64,000 nucleotides of DNA. It comes from Verrucomicrobiota bacterium. Its GTDB lineage: Bacteria; Verrucomicrobiota; Verrucomicrobiia; Opitutales; Opitutaceae. A program made the translations under genes and the position numbers. Location of the stretch: positions 1 to 64,000 of the forward strand of contig JAFAAS010000023.1 in assembly GCA_023426435.1 (NCBI GenBank). Direction: 5' to 3'. This document shows positions 24,382-32,522 of the stretch, one piece after another (within the stretch, counting starts at the first letter, position 1; each line of letters begins with the position of its first letter). The notes under the pieces are model-generated. The model was not told the DNA's origin. It saw nothing but the letters and a program-made list of their open reading frames with translations, and made no database searches.

Positions 24382-26610
24382 ATGGATGTTTCGTTCCTTC
24401 GGATTGGGGCGACGATTTTGGCCGCCGCTGGGTTCATGGGTGTTTTGGCGAATGCGGCGGAGAAGGAGGTGCGCGAGGGATGGTTTGTGTTCGCTCCCAC
24501 CAATACGGCCGAAGCGGGGTCGATCGGCATGGCGGACTGGCTGGATGCGCCGGCCGGGCGGCATGGATTCGCGACGATGCGGGGCGATCGGATTGTGTTC
24601 GAGGACGGAACGCCGGCGATCTTTTGGGGCACCAACAATAACAATCAATACGTGGCGCCCTCGCGCGACGAAGCCGATCGACGCGCGGCGTGGTGTGGGA
24701 AGTTCGGCATCAATGCCGTGCGGTTTCACAAGTTTCTTTGGCCGGGCGAAGGGATTGGTTCGCGGGAGCGTTCGACGGAGTTCGTGCCGGAGTTGCTCGA
24801 GCGGATGGACTATTACGTTTCGGCGCTGCAACGCGCGGGCGTTTATCAAGCGTGGTCGCATATTTTCGGGCATCGCCCGCAACCGGGTGATCGCGACCGG
24901 CTGCTCGCTTACGAGGAGGTGTTAAGTGGTGGTGGTCCGCCCTTTCTGGCGCGATCGACGTATGGGATCGTGAACCTCTTCGAGGACCTGCAGGCGTTGA
25001 ACATCGAGGTGACGGTCAACCTGCTCGAGCACGTGAATCCGCATACGGGGCGGCGTTATGCCGACGATCCCGGGCTCGTGTTGATCGAGCTGCAGAACGA
25101 GGATAACGCCTGGTGGACGGCGGGCGAGCAGCTCAGGACGATGCCGACGTATCGCGCGAAACTCGCCGAGCAGTTCAGCGCGTGGTTGAAAAACAAATAC
25201 GGCTCGCACGAGGCGTTGGTGGCGGCGTGGGGCGAACGGGGAATCGATTTGTGGCCGGAGTGGCAGACGGGCGAGCATCTCGATCGCGGAAACATTTTTC
25301 CGGTGCCGGATCGGCGCTATTATCAGCCCGACGTGGTGGCGAAGTCGCCGTCACGCCAGCGACTGCTGGATGCGGCGCGGTTTTTGCACGAGTGCCAGGA
25401 TGCGTTTTATCAGAAGTTCGTCGCGGCGATTCGCGCGACGGGTTATCGGGGATTGATTGCCGGCAGTTGTTGGAAGGCGGGCGACGGGCTGCCGCATTAT
25501 TATAATCTCCTCGCGGATGCGCGCGCGGGCGTGATCGATCGACACAACTATTTTGGAGGAGCGGGGCACAAGTTGATGGATGGGATGCGCGTCGGAAACA
25601 TGCGCAGCATGCTCGCGCGGCCGGATCTCGGATTGCTGGGGGTTGGGCTTACGCAGGTGCATGGACGGCCGTTTTCGTTTTCGGAATGGACGAGCATGTC
25701 GCCGAATCCGTGGATCGCGGAAGGCCCGCCCGTGATCGCTTTTTATGGGATGGGGCTGCAGGGCTGGGACATGTCGTTTCACTTTGCGGCGAACATCGCG
25801 GGTTTCAGCGATGCGCTCGAGGCGCCGAATGTGTATAACACGAACAGCCCGACGCAGGTGGGATCGTTTCCGATCCTGGCGCGCGCGCTTTATCGCGGGG
25901 ACGTGCGGGCGGGCGAGCCGGTGCTGCCGCGGCGGCGGGTGAGCCTCGAAAATCTCGAGCGCGGCGAAATCGGTTTCGAGGAGCGGACGTTCACGCAAGG
26001 CGACGCGAATCGCCTCGATGGGACGATGCCCGTGGACGCGTTGTCGATCGGCCGGGTTGAGTTGGAGTTCACGGAAGAGTTCGTGGCGGAGAAAATGGAT
26101 CCGCCGAATCTCGAACGCTGGCGCACGGGCAGCCGGATAGGATCGAACACGGGTGAGCTCATACGAGACCTCGCGAACGGCGGTAGTTTTTCCGTGAATA
26201 CTGCGGCGACGAAGGGCGTGGTGGGATTTGCGTCCGGAAAAACGCATGAGCTCGGCGAAGTCGGGTTGGAGGTCGAATCGGAGTTTGCCGTCGCCTTGCT
26301 GACGAGCCGGGAGCGCGATCGCGATCTGGCGAATTGCCGCTCGGCGCTGATGGTGGTGTTGGCCCGGGCGGAAAACACGGGGCAGCGTTTCAATGCGGAT
26401 CAAACGGTGTTGGAAAAAGTGGGAGGTCCGCCGCTGTTGCTCGAAGGCGTGAGGCTCACGCTGCAGTGGCCGCGTTTGCAGGGAGCGACGCTTCACGTGC
26501 TCGATCATGATGGGTTGCGCACGGGGCGGACGTTGACGGTCGACGGTGCGCGAGCCGAGATCGATAGCGGTCGCGATCGGACGATCTACTATGAGATCGC
26601 GTGGGAGTGA
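24382..26610 (+). CDS. Large exported glycoside hydrolase with a GH5/GH42-type TIM barrel
   Basis: 742 residues with an N-terminal signal peptide (IGATILAAAGFMGVLANAA, about 8-26). The TIM barrel contains the clan A pair: acid/base Glu240 in IELQNEDNAWW and nucleophile Glu435 in PFSFSEWTSMS. NAVRFHKF (about 111-118) and a conserved HNYFGG block (about 388-393) fit the same fold. The C-terminal 220 residues form beta-rich domains, as in large exported beta-glycosidases. The exact family and substrate cannot be settled by eye. GTG 24370 could be the start, but ATG 24382 gives a cleaner signal peptide. An imperfect inverted repeat (GAGTCGACTAACG / CGTCGGTTGACTC) at about 24319-24355 lies just upstream and may be an operator. 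Confidence 0.85.
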   Translation: MDVSFLRIGATILAAAGFMGVLANAAEKEVREGWFVFAPTNTAEAGSIGMADWLDAPAGRHGFATMRGDRIVFEDGTPAIFWGTNNNNQYVAPSRDEADRRAAWCGKFGINAVRFHKFLWPGEGIGSRERSTEFVPELLERMDYYVSALQRAGVYQAWSHIFGHRPQPGDRDRLLAYEEVLSGGGPPFLARSTYGIVNLFEDLQALNIEVTVNLLEHVNPHTGRRYADDPGLVLIELQNEDNAWWTAGEQLRTMPTYRAKLAEQFSAWLKNKYGSHEALVAAWGERGIDLWPEWQTGEHLDRGNIFPVPDRRYYQPDVVAKSPSRQRLLDAARFLHECQDAFYQKFVAAIRATGYRGLIAGSCWKAGDGLPHYYNLLADARAGVIDRHNYFGGAGHKLMDGMRVGNMRSMLARPDLGLLGVGLTQVHGRPFSFSEWTSMSPNPWIAEGPPVIAFYGMGLQGWDMSFHFAANIAGFSDALEAPNVYNTNSPTQVGSFPILARALYRGDVRAGEPVLPRRRVSLENLERGEIGFEERTFTQGDANRLDGTMPVDALSIGRVELEFTEEFVAEKMDPPNLERWRTGSRIGSNTGELIRDLANGGSFSVNTAATKGVVGFASGKTHELGEVGLEVESEFAVALLTSRERDRDLANCRSALMVVLARAENTGQRFNADQTVLEKVGGPPLLLEGVRLTLQWPRLQGATLHVLDHDGLRTGRTLTVDGARAEIDSGRDRTIYYEIAWE

Positions 26611-26643
26611 TGCTGGAAGACGGGAGGCGCGACGTGCGGCGGG

Positions 26644-27345
26644 TTAGGCGGTGCGTTGGGTGATCCAGGCGCGAATGAGGATCGATTGATAGAAAAGCAC
26701 GGGTGGCTCGAAGCCGGCGCACGCGATGAGCGCTTCGAGTTCGGGAACGGGGAGAAAGCCGACGTCGCGCTGCCAGGCTTGGCGCATGTGCTCGTGTTGT
26801 TCGGGCGGAATGCCGGCGATTTCCATGAGGCGGAACCAGATGGTTTCGAGTTTCGAGTGGTGGGGATCGCGGCGGTCGCCGCTCAAGTCGGCACTTACTA
26901 ACCGGGCTTGTGGATGGAGGCGTTGGGCGATTTGGCGGAAGAAGGCGCGGCGGGCGTCGGGAGCGACGAGGAATTGGGAAACGAGCAGGCAGGTGGCGGC
27001 GTGGAACGGTTCGGAGAAAGGAAGGGTGTCGAGATAGCCCGGGTGAAACGTGCAGCGGTGGGCGAAGCCGTGGTCGGCGGCGCGCTTTTCGGCGATCGCC
27101 ATCATCGGAGCGGAAGGTTCGACGACGGTGAAACGCCACTGCGGAAAATGCGGAGCGAGCGCGAGCAGCTCCTGGCCGGTGCCGGCGCCGACGGAAAGAA
27201 GGTGAGCGTCGGCGGGCAGATCGGCCAGAACGGCGCGCACCTGCAGGAACAGCGAGTCGCGCATCGCACTGATTTTGGCGAAGCGGTCGTCGTAACTCGC
27301 TGCGCTTTTCTCGTCGAAGCCTACTGGCGGGTGGGCTGAAGCCAT
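26644..27345 (-). CDS. Class I SAM-dependent methyltransferase
   Basis: 233 residues from ATG 27345. Motif I reads LLSVGAGTGQELL (about 49-61), followed by the acidic loop VVEPSAPM (about 73) and post-I block LDTLPFSEPFHAATCLLVSQFL. C-terminal elements (RLVSADLSGD, ETIWFRLMEIAGIPPEQHEHMRQAW) match a group of small-molecule methyltransferases related to tRNA cmo5U methyltransferase CmoA in layout, but the substrate is not clear. It converges on the glycoside hydrolase gene with about 33 bases between the stops. Longer upstream starts would run into unrelated sequence. Confidence 0.85.
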   Translation of the reverse strand: MASAHPPVGFDEKSAASYDDRFAKISAMRDSLFLQVRAVLADLPADAHLLSVGAGTGQELLALAPHFPQWRFTVVEPSAPMMAIAEKRAADHGFAHRCTFHPGYLDTLPFSEPFHAATCLLVSQFLVAPDARRAFFRQIAQRLHPQARLVSADLSGDRRDPHHSKLETIWFRLMEIAGIPPEQHEHMRQAWQRDVGFLPVPELEALIACAGFEPPVLFYQSILIRAWITQRTA

Positions 27346-27430
27346 GGCCGAAAGAAGCGGTGTGGGCAGCGAAGACAAGTCGGGCGGAAGCGATGCCGAG
27401 GGGGCGATTGCGCAGCAAGGTGCCACTGCG

Positions 27431-27508
27431 CTACCCGGCGCGTAGCGACTCGGTCGGATTCACGTTGGCGGCGCGACGCGCGGGCAGGGTGCACGCATGC
27501 GCTTTCGA
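27431..27508 (-). pseudogene. Relic of an FtsX/MacB-type ABC transporter permease C-terminus
   Basis: On the - strand, 27487-27431 encodes LPARRAANVNPTESLRAG followed by a stop. This is the characteristic end of FtsX-type permeases, where PARRAA.VdP.eaLR closes the last cytosolic loop. The frame is closed by a stop just upstream at about 27511, and nothing before it resembles the permease, so only about 25 codons survive. It lies in the 257-base gap between the methyltransferase and a DUF-type exported protein gene. It is best read as a remnant of a deleted ABC transporter gene. Confidence 0.45.
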
Positions 27509-27602
27509 CTACCCTGCATCCGGCCGCGAAGTTGCGGATAGAAGACCGAGGGAAAAACGCGGGCCGGTTGATTCGCGCGCGGGAAGGCGGCGCGAAGAAA
27601 AA

Positions 27603-28721
27603 TCACTCGACGGATGCAGCCGCCGGCGCCTCGGAGGATGAACCGCGAAGGACGCTGATCACCGACGCTTGAACCATGCGAGTGCCATCTTTCGGGTGAA
27701 TTGCGAGCGCACCGATGATGCCCGCGGACAGATCGAGCGGCGGCTTGGGCTGCGTGACGACGAGCACGCCTTGGACAACCGCCTTTTTGTCGAAGGAAAA
27801 CAGAAAAGGCGTTTGGAAGCATTCGAGCGTGAGCGGCGGCAAGCCGGCGCGCGCGGGATCCAGCGAGCTGGAGTTCACGCCATCGATGCCCATGTGAAAC
27901 ACCGTGCCGAAAGCCATCTTGGCGAGGCGCCACACGGGTGGTTTATCGAAGGCGATTTCCACTATTTTCCGGAGATCCGCCTGGTCCTCCAAGCACTCGT
28001 AGAGCGATTGGAGGGCAACCCAACCACCGACCCAGGTGCGCTCGATTTCCGGCGTCATGCCCATTCGCTCGGCGCGAGGCTTGGCCCAATCGATCGTCTC
28101 GGGAGGAAGAGGCTTGTGCAGCGTGAAAATGTGATCGGCGTTGAAAGTAGGATCGTCGCGTTTGATCTCATCGATCCGGCGATGGATGAAACGCTGCGCG
28201 CGCACCGTGTCGTCGAGCCCCATCTGGAGGATGGTTTTGGGGAGATACACGCGGGTGCGTCGGATCTTTGGAGCGGAAGCAGGCCTCGTGGCGCTCGGGT
28301 TTTGCGGGTGGGCCGCCACCGGACCGGCGATCCAGAGGTCAATGGCATCGGCTTCGGACTCGAAGACGACCGACGAACCCCAGGGCAGGTAGCGCGTGGA
28401 TTTCTTCGGACGGTGCGCCTCGCGTTCCTTGGCGGTGGCAACGCCGCGTTCGAGAACGACGAGCCACTGCTTCCGTTCGCCTGCTTCGGCGGTTGCGATC
28501 CAGATCGCGATCGCGTCTGAGCGGCTGGCTACGTCGCTGACGCCATCTGTATGAAAGACGCGGATGTTCTCGCGCGCGGCCGCTGCGGCAAGTTCGGGAG
28601 CCAACGTTGCGTTCGCGAGCGGCGTGGTCCGGTTTTCAGGTTCGTTGCTCCAGAGAAGGCCGGGAAGTGCGAGTGCGAACGACGCTCCGAGGAGCTTTTC
28701 CCGAAGCGGCGAACACTTCAT
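27603..28721 (-). CDS. Exported protein of unknown function
   Basis: 372 residues from ATG 28721, with a signal peptide (LLGASFALALPGLLWS, about 9-24). I do not recognise the family. The N-terminal part has alternating beta strands (IRVFHTDG, DAIAIWIATAE, KQWLVVLERG); later come VYLPKTILQMGLDDTV, an IDWAKPRAERMGMTPEIERTWV block, and strands KAVVQGVLVVTQP and LDLSAGIIGALAIHPKDG near the end. No membrane helix follows the signal, so it is probably periplasmic. It is divergent from the TPR gene at 28851, with about 130 bases between. Longer starts upstream would be antisense to that gene. Confidence 0.75.
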   Translation of the reverse strand: MKCSPLREKLLGASFALALPGLLWSNEPENRTTPLANATLAPELAAAAARENIRVFHTDGVSDVASRSDAIAIWIATAEAGERKQWLVVLERGVATAKEREAHRPKKSTRYLPWGSSVVFESEADAIDLWIAGPVAAHPQNPSATRPASAPKIRRTRVYLPKTILQMGLDDTVRAQRFIHRRIDEIKRDDPTFNADHIFTLHKPLPPETIDWAKPRAERMGMTPEIERTWVGGWVALQSLYECLEDQADLRKIVEIAFDKPPVWRLAKMAFGTVFHMGIDGVNSSSLDPARAGLPPLTLECFQTPFLFSFDKKAVVQGVLVVTQPKPPLDLSAGIIGALAIHPKDGTRMVQASVISVLRGSSSEAPAAASVE

Positions 28722-28850
28722 CGCGGAAAAGGAATCACAGTCGCGATTTCGGCAAGAAAGGCGGCGACGCGTGCGTTGTCCGATTCGCGATCGGAGCTGT
28801 GTCGTTTCTCGCTCGATGCTATGCCCGGCGTCGCCAGTATCCGTTTTCTC

Positions 28851-30074
28851 ATGACTGCTTCCGGTTTCAATTTCCTCGTTTGGACTCGCTCCCGCTTGCG
28901 CCACGCGGGTGTCGGAATCGTTTTGGTGATGGCGGTGCTTTGCACCGGTCCGTCGCTGGCGATGGCGGCGGAGGGGAAGGAGGCGGATGCGCTCGACCGT
29001 TACGTGCAACGGCTGCGCGCGGATGCCGCCGGCCCGCGCAAGGAGACCGGTTTCATGTCGCCGGGCTCGGATTTCCTTTATGGGCAGGACTACTTCGAGT
29101 CCGGCAACTTCTCTTCTGCGGCGGGCTATTTCCGCCGTGTGGTGCAAGCGGACGAGCGGAATGCGTTCGCTCACTACCAGCTCGGAATCTGCTTTGCGCG
29201 GTCGGACGACGCCGAGACCCGTGAACTCGCGCCGCAACATCTCGATGCCGCCGTGCGATTGGAGCCGGCGTTGAGACAGCGTTTGGCGCGCGATCTCCCG
29301 TCGGCCGAGCCGGATCCGGCACCGGCGCCGGCTGCGAACGATGCGACGCCTCCGCCGGGAGCACCGACGAACGCAACCGGAACATTGGCCGCCTACATCA
29401 AGCGACTCCGGCAATCGCGCGCGGCGGGCGGACCGGAGACGGCGATGAACGCGCCGGGGCAATCGGCGCTGTATGGGATCGAGTATTATGAGCGCAACGA
29501 GTTCGACAGTGCGGTGAGCCATTTCCGGTTGGCGCTTGCCCGTGACGCGGCGAATCCGTTCGTGAATTATCTCTTGGCCGTTTCGCTCGCGGCGATGGGG
29601 GACGAAGCCGCGGCGGCACCGCACCGGGCTCGCGCGGTCGCAGGGAATCCGGCGGTGGCGGCGAACTATGCGACGGACGTTGCGGCGGCGAAAGCGAAGT
29701 GGGCGGAGATTGTCGCCGCGAAGCAGCCGAAAACGAGCGCGCCGACCGAGGAACCGCCGGCGGGCGGGACGTTGATTTACGGGGATTACGTTTGCTCGCA
29801 AACGGTGTGGAACGGCCCCGGTGCGAACCCGCAGTTTCGCTCGGAATACAAGGGCTATTTCGAACTCAAGGCGAATGGGACGTATCGTTGGTTGGATGAT
29901 GGAGTCACGGGCCGCTATCGTTACGATGCGCGCACGGGCCGCATCGAATGGTTGTCGGGCCATTTCGCGGCGACGGCGCCGCTCACGCTTTTTCGCCGCT
30001 CGGGAGCGAATGGCGTGATCTCGATCGAGTTCGGCGAAACCAATCGGTGGAACGCAATCTGCGAGAAAAAGTAG
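28851..30074 (+). CDS. Exported TPR protein with a tandem-duplicated module
   Basis: 407 residues. A signal peptide (GVGIVLVMAVLCTGPSLAMA, about 21-40) is followed by two copies of a module: Y-x-x-RLR, a short linker, LYG.(D/E)Y(F/Y)E, then a TPR unit (SSAAGYFRRVVQADERNAFAHYQLGI in the first, DSAVSHFRLALARDAANPFVNYLLAV in the second). A proline/alanine linker separates them. The C-terminal 110 residues (GDYVCSQTVWN ... GYFELKANGTYRWLDDGVTGRYRYD ... IEWLSGHF) form a beta domain of the lipocalin-like type often seen in small exported proteins. The role may be scaffolding at the envelope. ATG 28821 is an in-frame alternative. Confidence 0.8.
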   Translation: MTASGFNFLVWTRSRLRHAGVGIVLVMAVLCTGPSLAMAAEGKEADALDRYVQRLRADAAGPRKETGFMSPGSDFLYGQDYFESGNFSSAAGYFRRVVQADERNAFAHYQLGICFARSDDAETRELAPQHLDAAVRLEPALRQRLARDLPSAEPDPAPAPAANDATPPPGAPTNATGTLAAYIKRLRQSRAAGGPETAMNAPGQSALYGIEYYERNEFDSAVSHFRLALARDAANPFVNYLLAVSLAAMGDEAAAAPHRARAVAGNPAVAANYATDVAAAKAKWAEIVAAKQPKTSAPTEEPPAGGTLIYGDYVCSQTVWNGPGANPQFRSEYKGYFELKANGTYRWLDDGVTGRYRYDARTGRIEWLSGHFAATAPLTLFRRSGANGVISIEFGETNRWNAICEKK

Positions 30075-30342
30075 TGGGTGCGTGAGGTTCTGCTGCGGCC
30101 GTTTCGCCGTGGCGTGGTGACGCAATCTTTGGGGCGGAACCGCCAGATTTTGGCTGGTTTTCGGTGGCGCGGGTGTGCAGCGTCTCGGCCGCCCCTTCGT
30201 CGCGCCTTTCAGGCCGGCGGTTTAATCCCCCTTCGCGCTCTCCGCCTGCACACGGAATCGATCCGCTCGTTTTCGCGAGCGTTCTTGTTTCGGCCGTTGC
30301 GTGGACGGTGAACGCATTCCGTTCCCCCGCTTCTTCATCGCC

Positions 30343-32316
30343 ATGCAGACTTTGGATGTCGTTATCGGTCTCGTTATTTTCTTTCTCTTCTTGAGCCTCG
30401 TTGCTTCGGCGCTCGTCGAGATGATTGCGGGGGTGGTGCGGAAGAGAGGGAAGTTGTTGCGTGAGGCGGTGGACGCCGCGACGAACGGCGGGGACGATTT
30501 CAACAACGCGTTGTATCTTCATCCGCTGATCTACGGTTTGTTCGAGTCGGAAAAAGTCGGGATGAAGGAGAGGAAGTCGCTGCCCTCGTATATTCCGTCG
30601 GAGGTTTTTGCGCAGGCTTATGTGGAGACGGTGATCGGGATGCCGATCGCGGAAGTCGGCGATCTCGGGATGGTGTTCTCGTCGGAATCGAGGATTTGGC
30701 CGGACAAGCGAGAGATGCCGGATCGGACGGAAGGAGAGAAAGCGGCGGTTGCGACGCTTACGTTTGGGGAGCCGATCAGGATTCGGAAACGCGATCTCGA
30801 CGATGCGTATCGTGCGTTGCGGCCTCACGTCGTGGCGGCGGGCGGGGATCGGAAGGAGACGCTCCGGCGAGTGGCGGTGCATTTCGACCGCGTCAACGAG
30901 CGCGTGACGGGGCGGTATCGGCGTTGGGTGAGTTATTGGTTGTTTGGCGTTGGGGTGGTGCTCGCGGCGGCGACGAATGGCGACGCGACGCGCATTGCAA
31001 ACCGGCTGGTGAACAATGCCGATCTTCGCGAGGCACTGGTGCAGTCCGCGGAGCTCAATCTGGAAACGGAGAATCAAACGCGTGAAGCCACGCTGGATCG
31101 GATTCGTGTGATCGAGGGAATCACGGGCGGGTGGCAATCGGATCCGCTGCTGGCGGAAGGCGGGTTCACGCTCGGAGCGGCCGCGATCAAGGCCCTGGGT
31201 TTCTTCATCACGGCCTTCGCGGTTTCTCTCGGGGCGCCGTTCTGGTTCGATTTGCTCAACAAACTTTTGAAGTTGCGGAAAATCGGTGCGGCGAAAGACG
31301 ACGAAGCGGCCGAGGCGAAACCGATGCCGCGACCCGCAACCGTGGGCGAACTCGGGAGCAGTTTGAGCGCGCTCAACACGGGCGAGCCGTTGCATGGGCT
31401 GCTGCTGCCGCCGGAGACGATCGGACAATTGGGCGTGCTGGCGCGGCATGCCCAGCATTGTTATGCGGCTCCGGCGGAATTCGAAGTTCTGGTGAACAAG
31501 TCCGAAGGCGCGGGCAAGGAGCAGGCGACGACGGAGAAAGCGACGGTGACGTTCATCAGTCACCAAGCGCTCGTGCCGCTCGACGATGCGATTGCGGGAA
31601 ACACGAAGCTCATCGAAACCATTCCGGTCGACACGCAGGTGTTCGTGATTCGCACGCGGACGCAGATCATCGTGGCCTGCCGCGGCACGGAGCCGAAGGT
31701 GTTGCACGACATTGCGACCGACCTGCGGTGCAAGCCCGCCAAGCTCGAGTGGGCGCCGGCGGACATGAACATTCTCGTGCATCGCGGATTTGCGGCGGCG
31801 CTCGACATTGTTTGGGAAGAACTCGCGAAGGCGATCACCGCGAACGGCGACGACGCGAACGTGCCAGTTTATTTCACGGGTCACAGTCTGGGCGGCGCGT
31901 TGGCGGTGCTGGCGGCGGCGCGATTTATCGCGGCGGACGCGAACAACTACAATCGCTTCGGAGGATTGCATACCTTTGGACAGCCGCGGGTGGGAAACTC
32001 CGCTTTCGCCGATTGGGCGACTCAGCTTTTCCGCGGCCGATATACGCGGGCGGTGAATCATCGCGATATCGTGCCGCAACTGCCTCCGCCGAGAGTGGGA
32101 GAGTGGGAGTTCAAACATTTCGGCATCGTCCATGTTTTCGACGGCGCCGGGCGGCTCTCGATCAATCCCGGATGGTTCTTTCGCCTGGCGGACTACGCGC
32201 TGCCGGATGAGGAACTCAAAGCGATGTTCAAGCAGCCGGTGCAGAATCACGATTCGTTCCGTTATGCATCGCTGTATGCGGCGCTCGCGGAGCCGGCGAA
32301 GGCGGCGGCGGTTTAG
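30343..32316 (+). CDS. Membrane-anchored class 3 lipase fusion protein
   Basis: 657 residues. Residues 1-310 match a widespread membrane-protein type without a lipase: an N-terminal helix (LDVVIGLVIFFLFLSLVASALVEMIAG, about 4-30), the block ALYLHPLIYGLF, PSYIPSEVFAQAYVETVIG (about 81-99), a second helix (WLFGVGVVLAAATNG) and a third (about 284-305). Residues 350-657 are a lipase class 3 domain with the nucleophile elbow TGHSLGGALAV (Ser515), FGQPRVGN (about 549) and NHRDIVPQLPP (Asp about 577). An esterase tethered to the inner membrane, acting on membrane lipid or a lipid-linked substrate, is the simple reading. The stop TAG at 32314-32316 is supplied by the 160-bp repeat element that begins at 32313. 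Confidence 0.85.
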   Translation: MQTLDVVIGLVIFFLFLSLVASALVEMIAGVVRKRGKLLREAVDAATNGGDDFNNALYLHPLIYGLFESEKVGMKERKSLPSYIPSEVFAQAYVETVIGMPIAEVGDLGMVFSSESRIWPDKREMPDRTEGEKAAVATLTFGEPIRIRKRDLDDAYRALRPHVVAAGGDRKETLRRVAVHFDRVNERVTGRYRRWVSYWLFGVGVVLAAATNGDATRIANRLVNNADLREALVQSAELNLETENQTREATLDRIRVIEGITGGWQSDPLLAEGGFTLGAAAIKALGFFITAFAVSLGAPFWFDLLNKLLKLRKIGAAKDDEAAEAKPMPRPATVGELGSSLSALNTGEPLHGLLLPPETIGQLGVLARHAQHCYAAPAEFEVLVNKSEGAGKEQATTEKATVTFISHQALVPLDDAIAGNTKLIETIPVDTQVFVIRTRTQIIVACRGTEPKVLHDIATDLRCKPAKLEWAPADMNILVHRGFAAALDIVWEELAKAITANGDDANVPVYFTGHSLGGALAVLAAARFIAADANNYNRFGGLHTFGQPRVGNSAFADWATQLFRGRYTRAVNHRDIVPQLPPPRVGEWEFKHFGIVHVFDGAGRLSINPGWFFRLADYALPDEELKAMFKQPVQNHDSFRYASLYAALAEPAKAAAV

Positions 32317-32473
32317 AGCGTTTTCAGAAAAACTATAGCCCTTCAGGTGAACCACAGAGGCACAGAGGCACGGAGGGATCCCGTGGCCTTCCTCTGTGTG
32401 CTCGGTGCCTTCGTGGTTCAAATCGGGTTTTCCGATTCGGCCAACGGCTATGACATAATTTAATATGCTATAG
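32313..32473 (+). repeat. 160-bp palindromic intergenic element, copy 2
   Basis: Same ends and hairpin core as 21507-21667: TTAGAGCGTTTTCAGAAAAA at the left, CTATGACATAATTTAATATG then CTATAG at the right. It begins within the last codon of the lipase fusion gene, so the gene stop codon TAG lies inside the element. It is followed at 32487-32514 by the CGCGGTGAGGGCACCGCG palindrome and CCTCCATTGTG, the second copy of the block at 8701-8728. Confidence 0.8.
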
Positions 32474-32486
32474 AGGGTGCGGGCTG

Positions 32487-32514
32487 CGCGGTGAGGGCAC
32501 CGCGCCTCCATTGT
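32487..32514. repeat. CGCGGTGRGGGCACCGCG palindrome, copy 2
   Basis: CGCGGTG (32487-32493) and CACCGCG (32498-32504) arms around AGGG, followed by CCTCCATTGTG. The same block with one or two changes is at 8701-8728. It lies at the 3' end of the GH43 gene. Confidence 0.5.
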
Positions 32515-32522
32515 GGCGGATT

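Noticed and set aside
28722..30125. An N-terminal extension of the exported protein at 27603
   Set aside because: The frame stays open upstream, but it is antisense to the TPR gene and has shadow-like composition; ATG 28721 gives a proper signal peptide.
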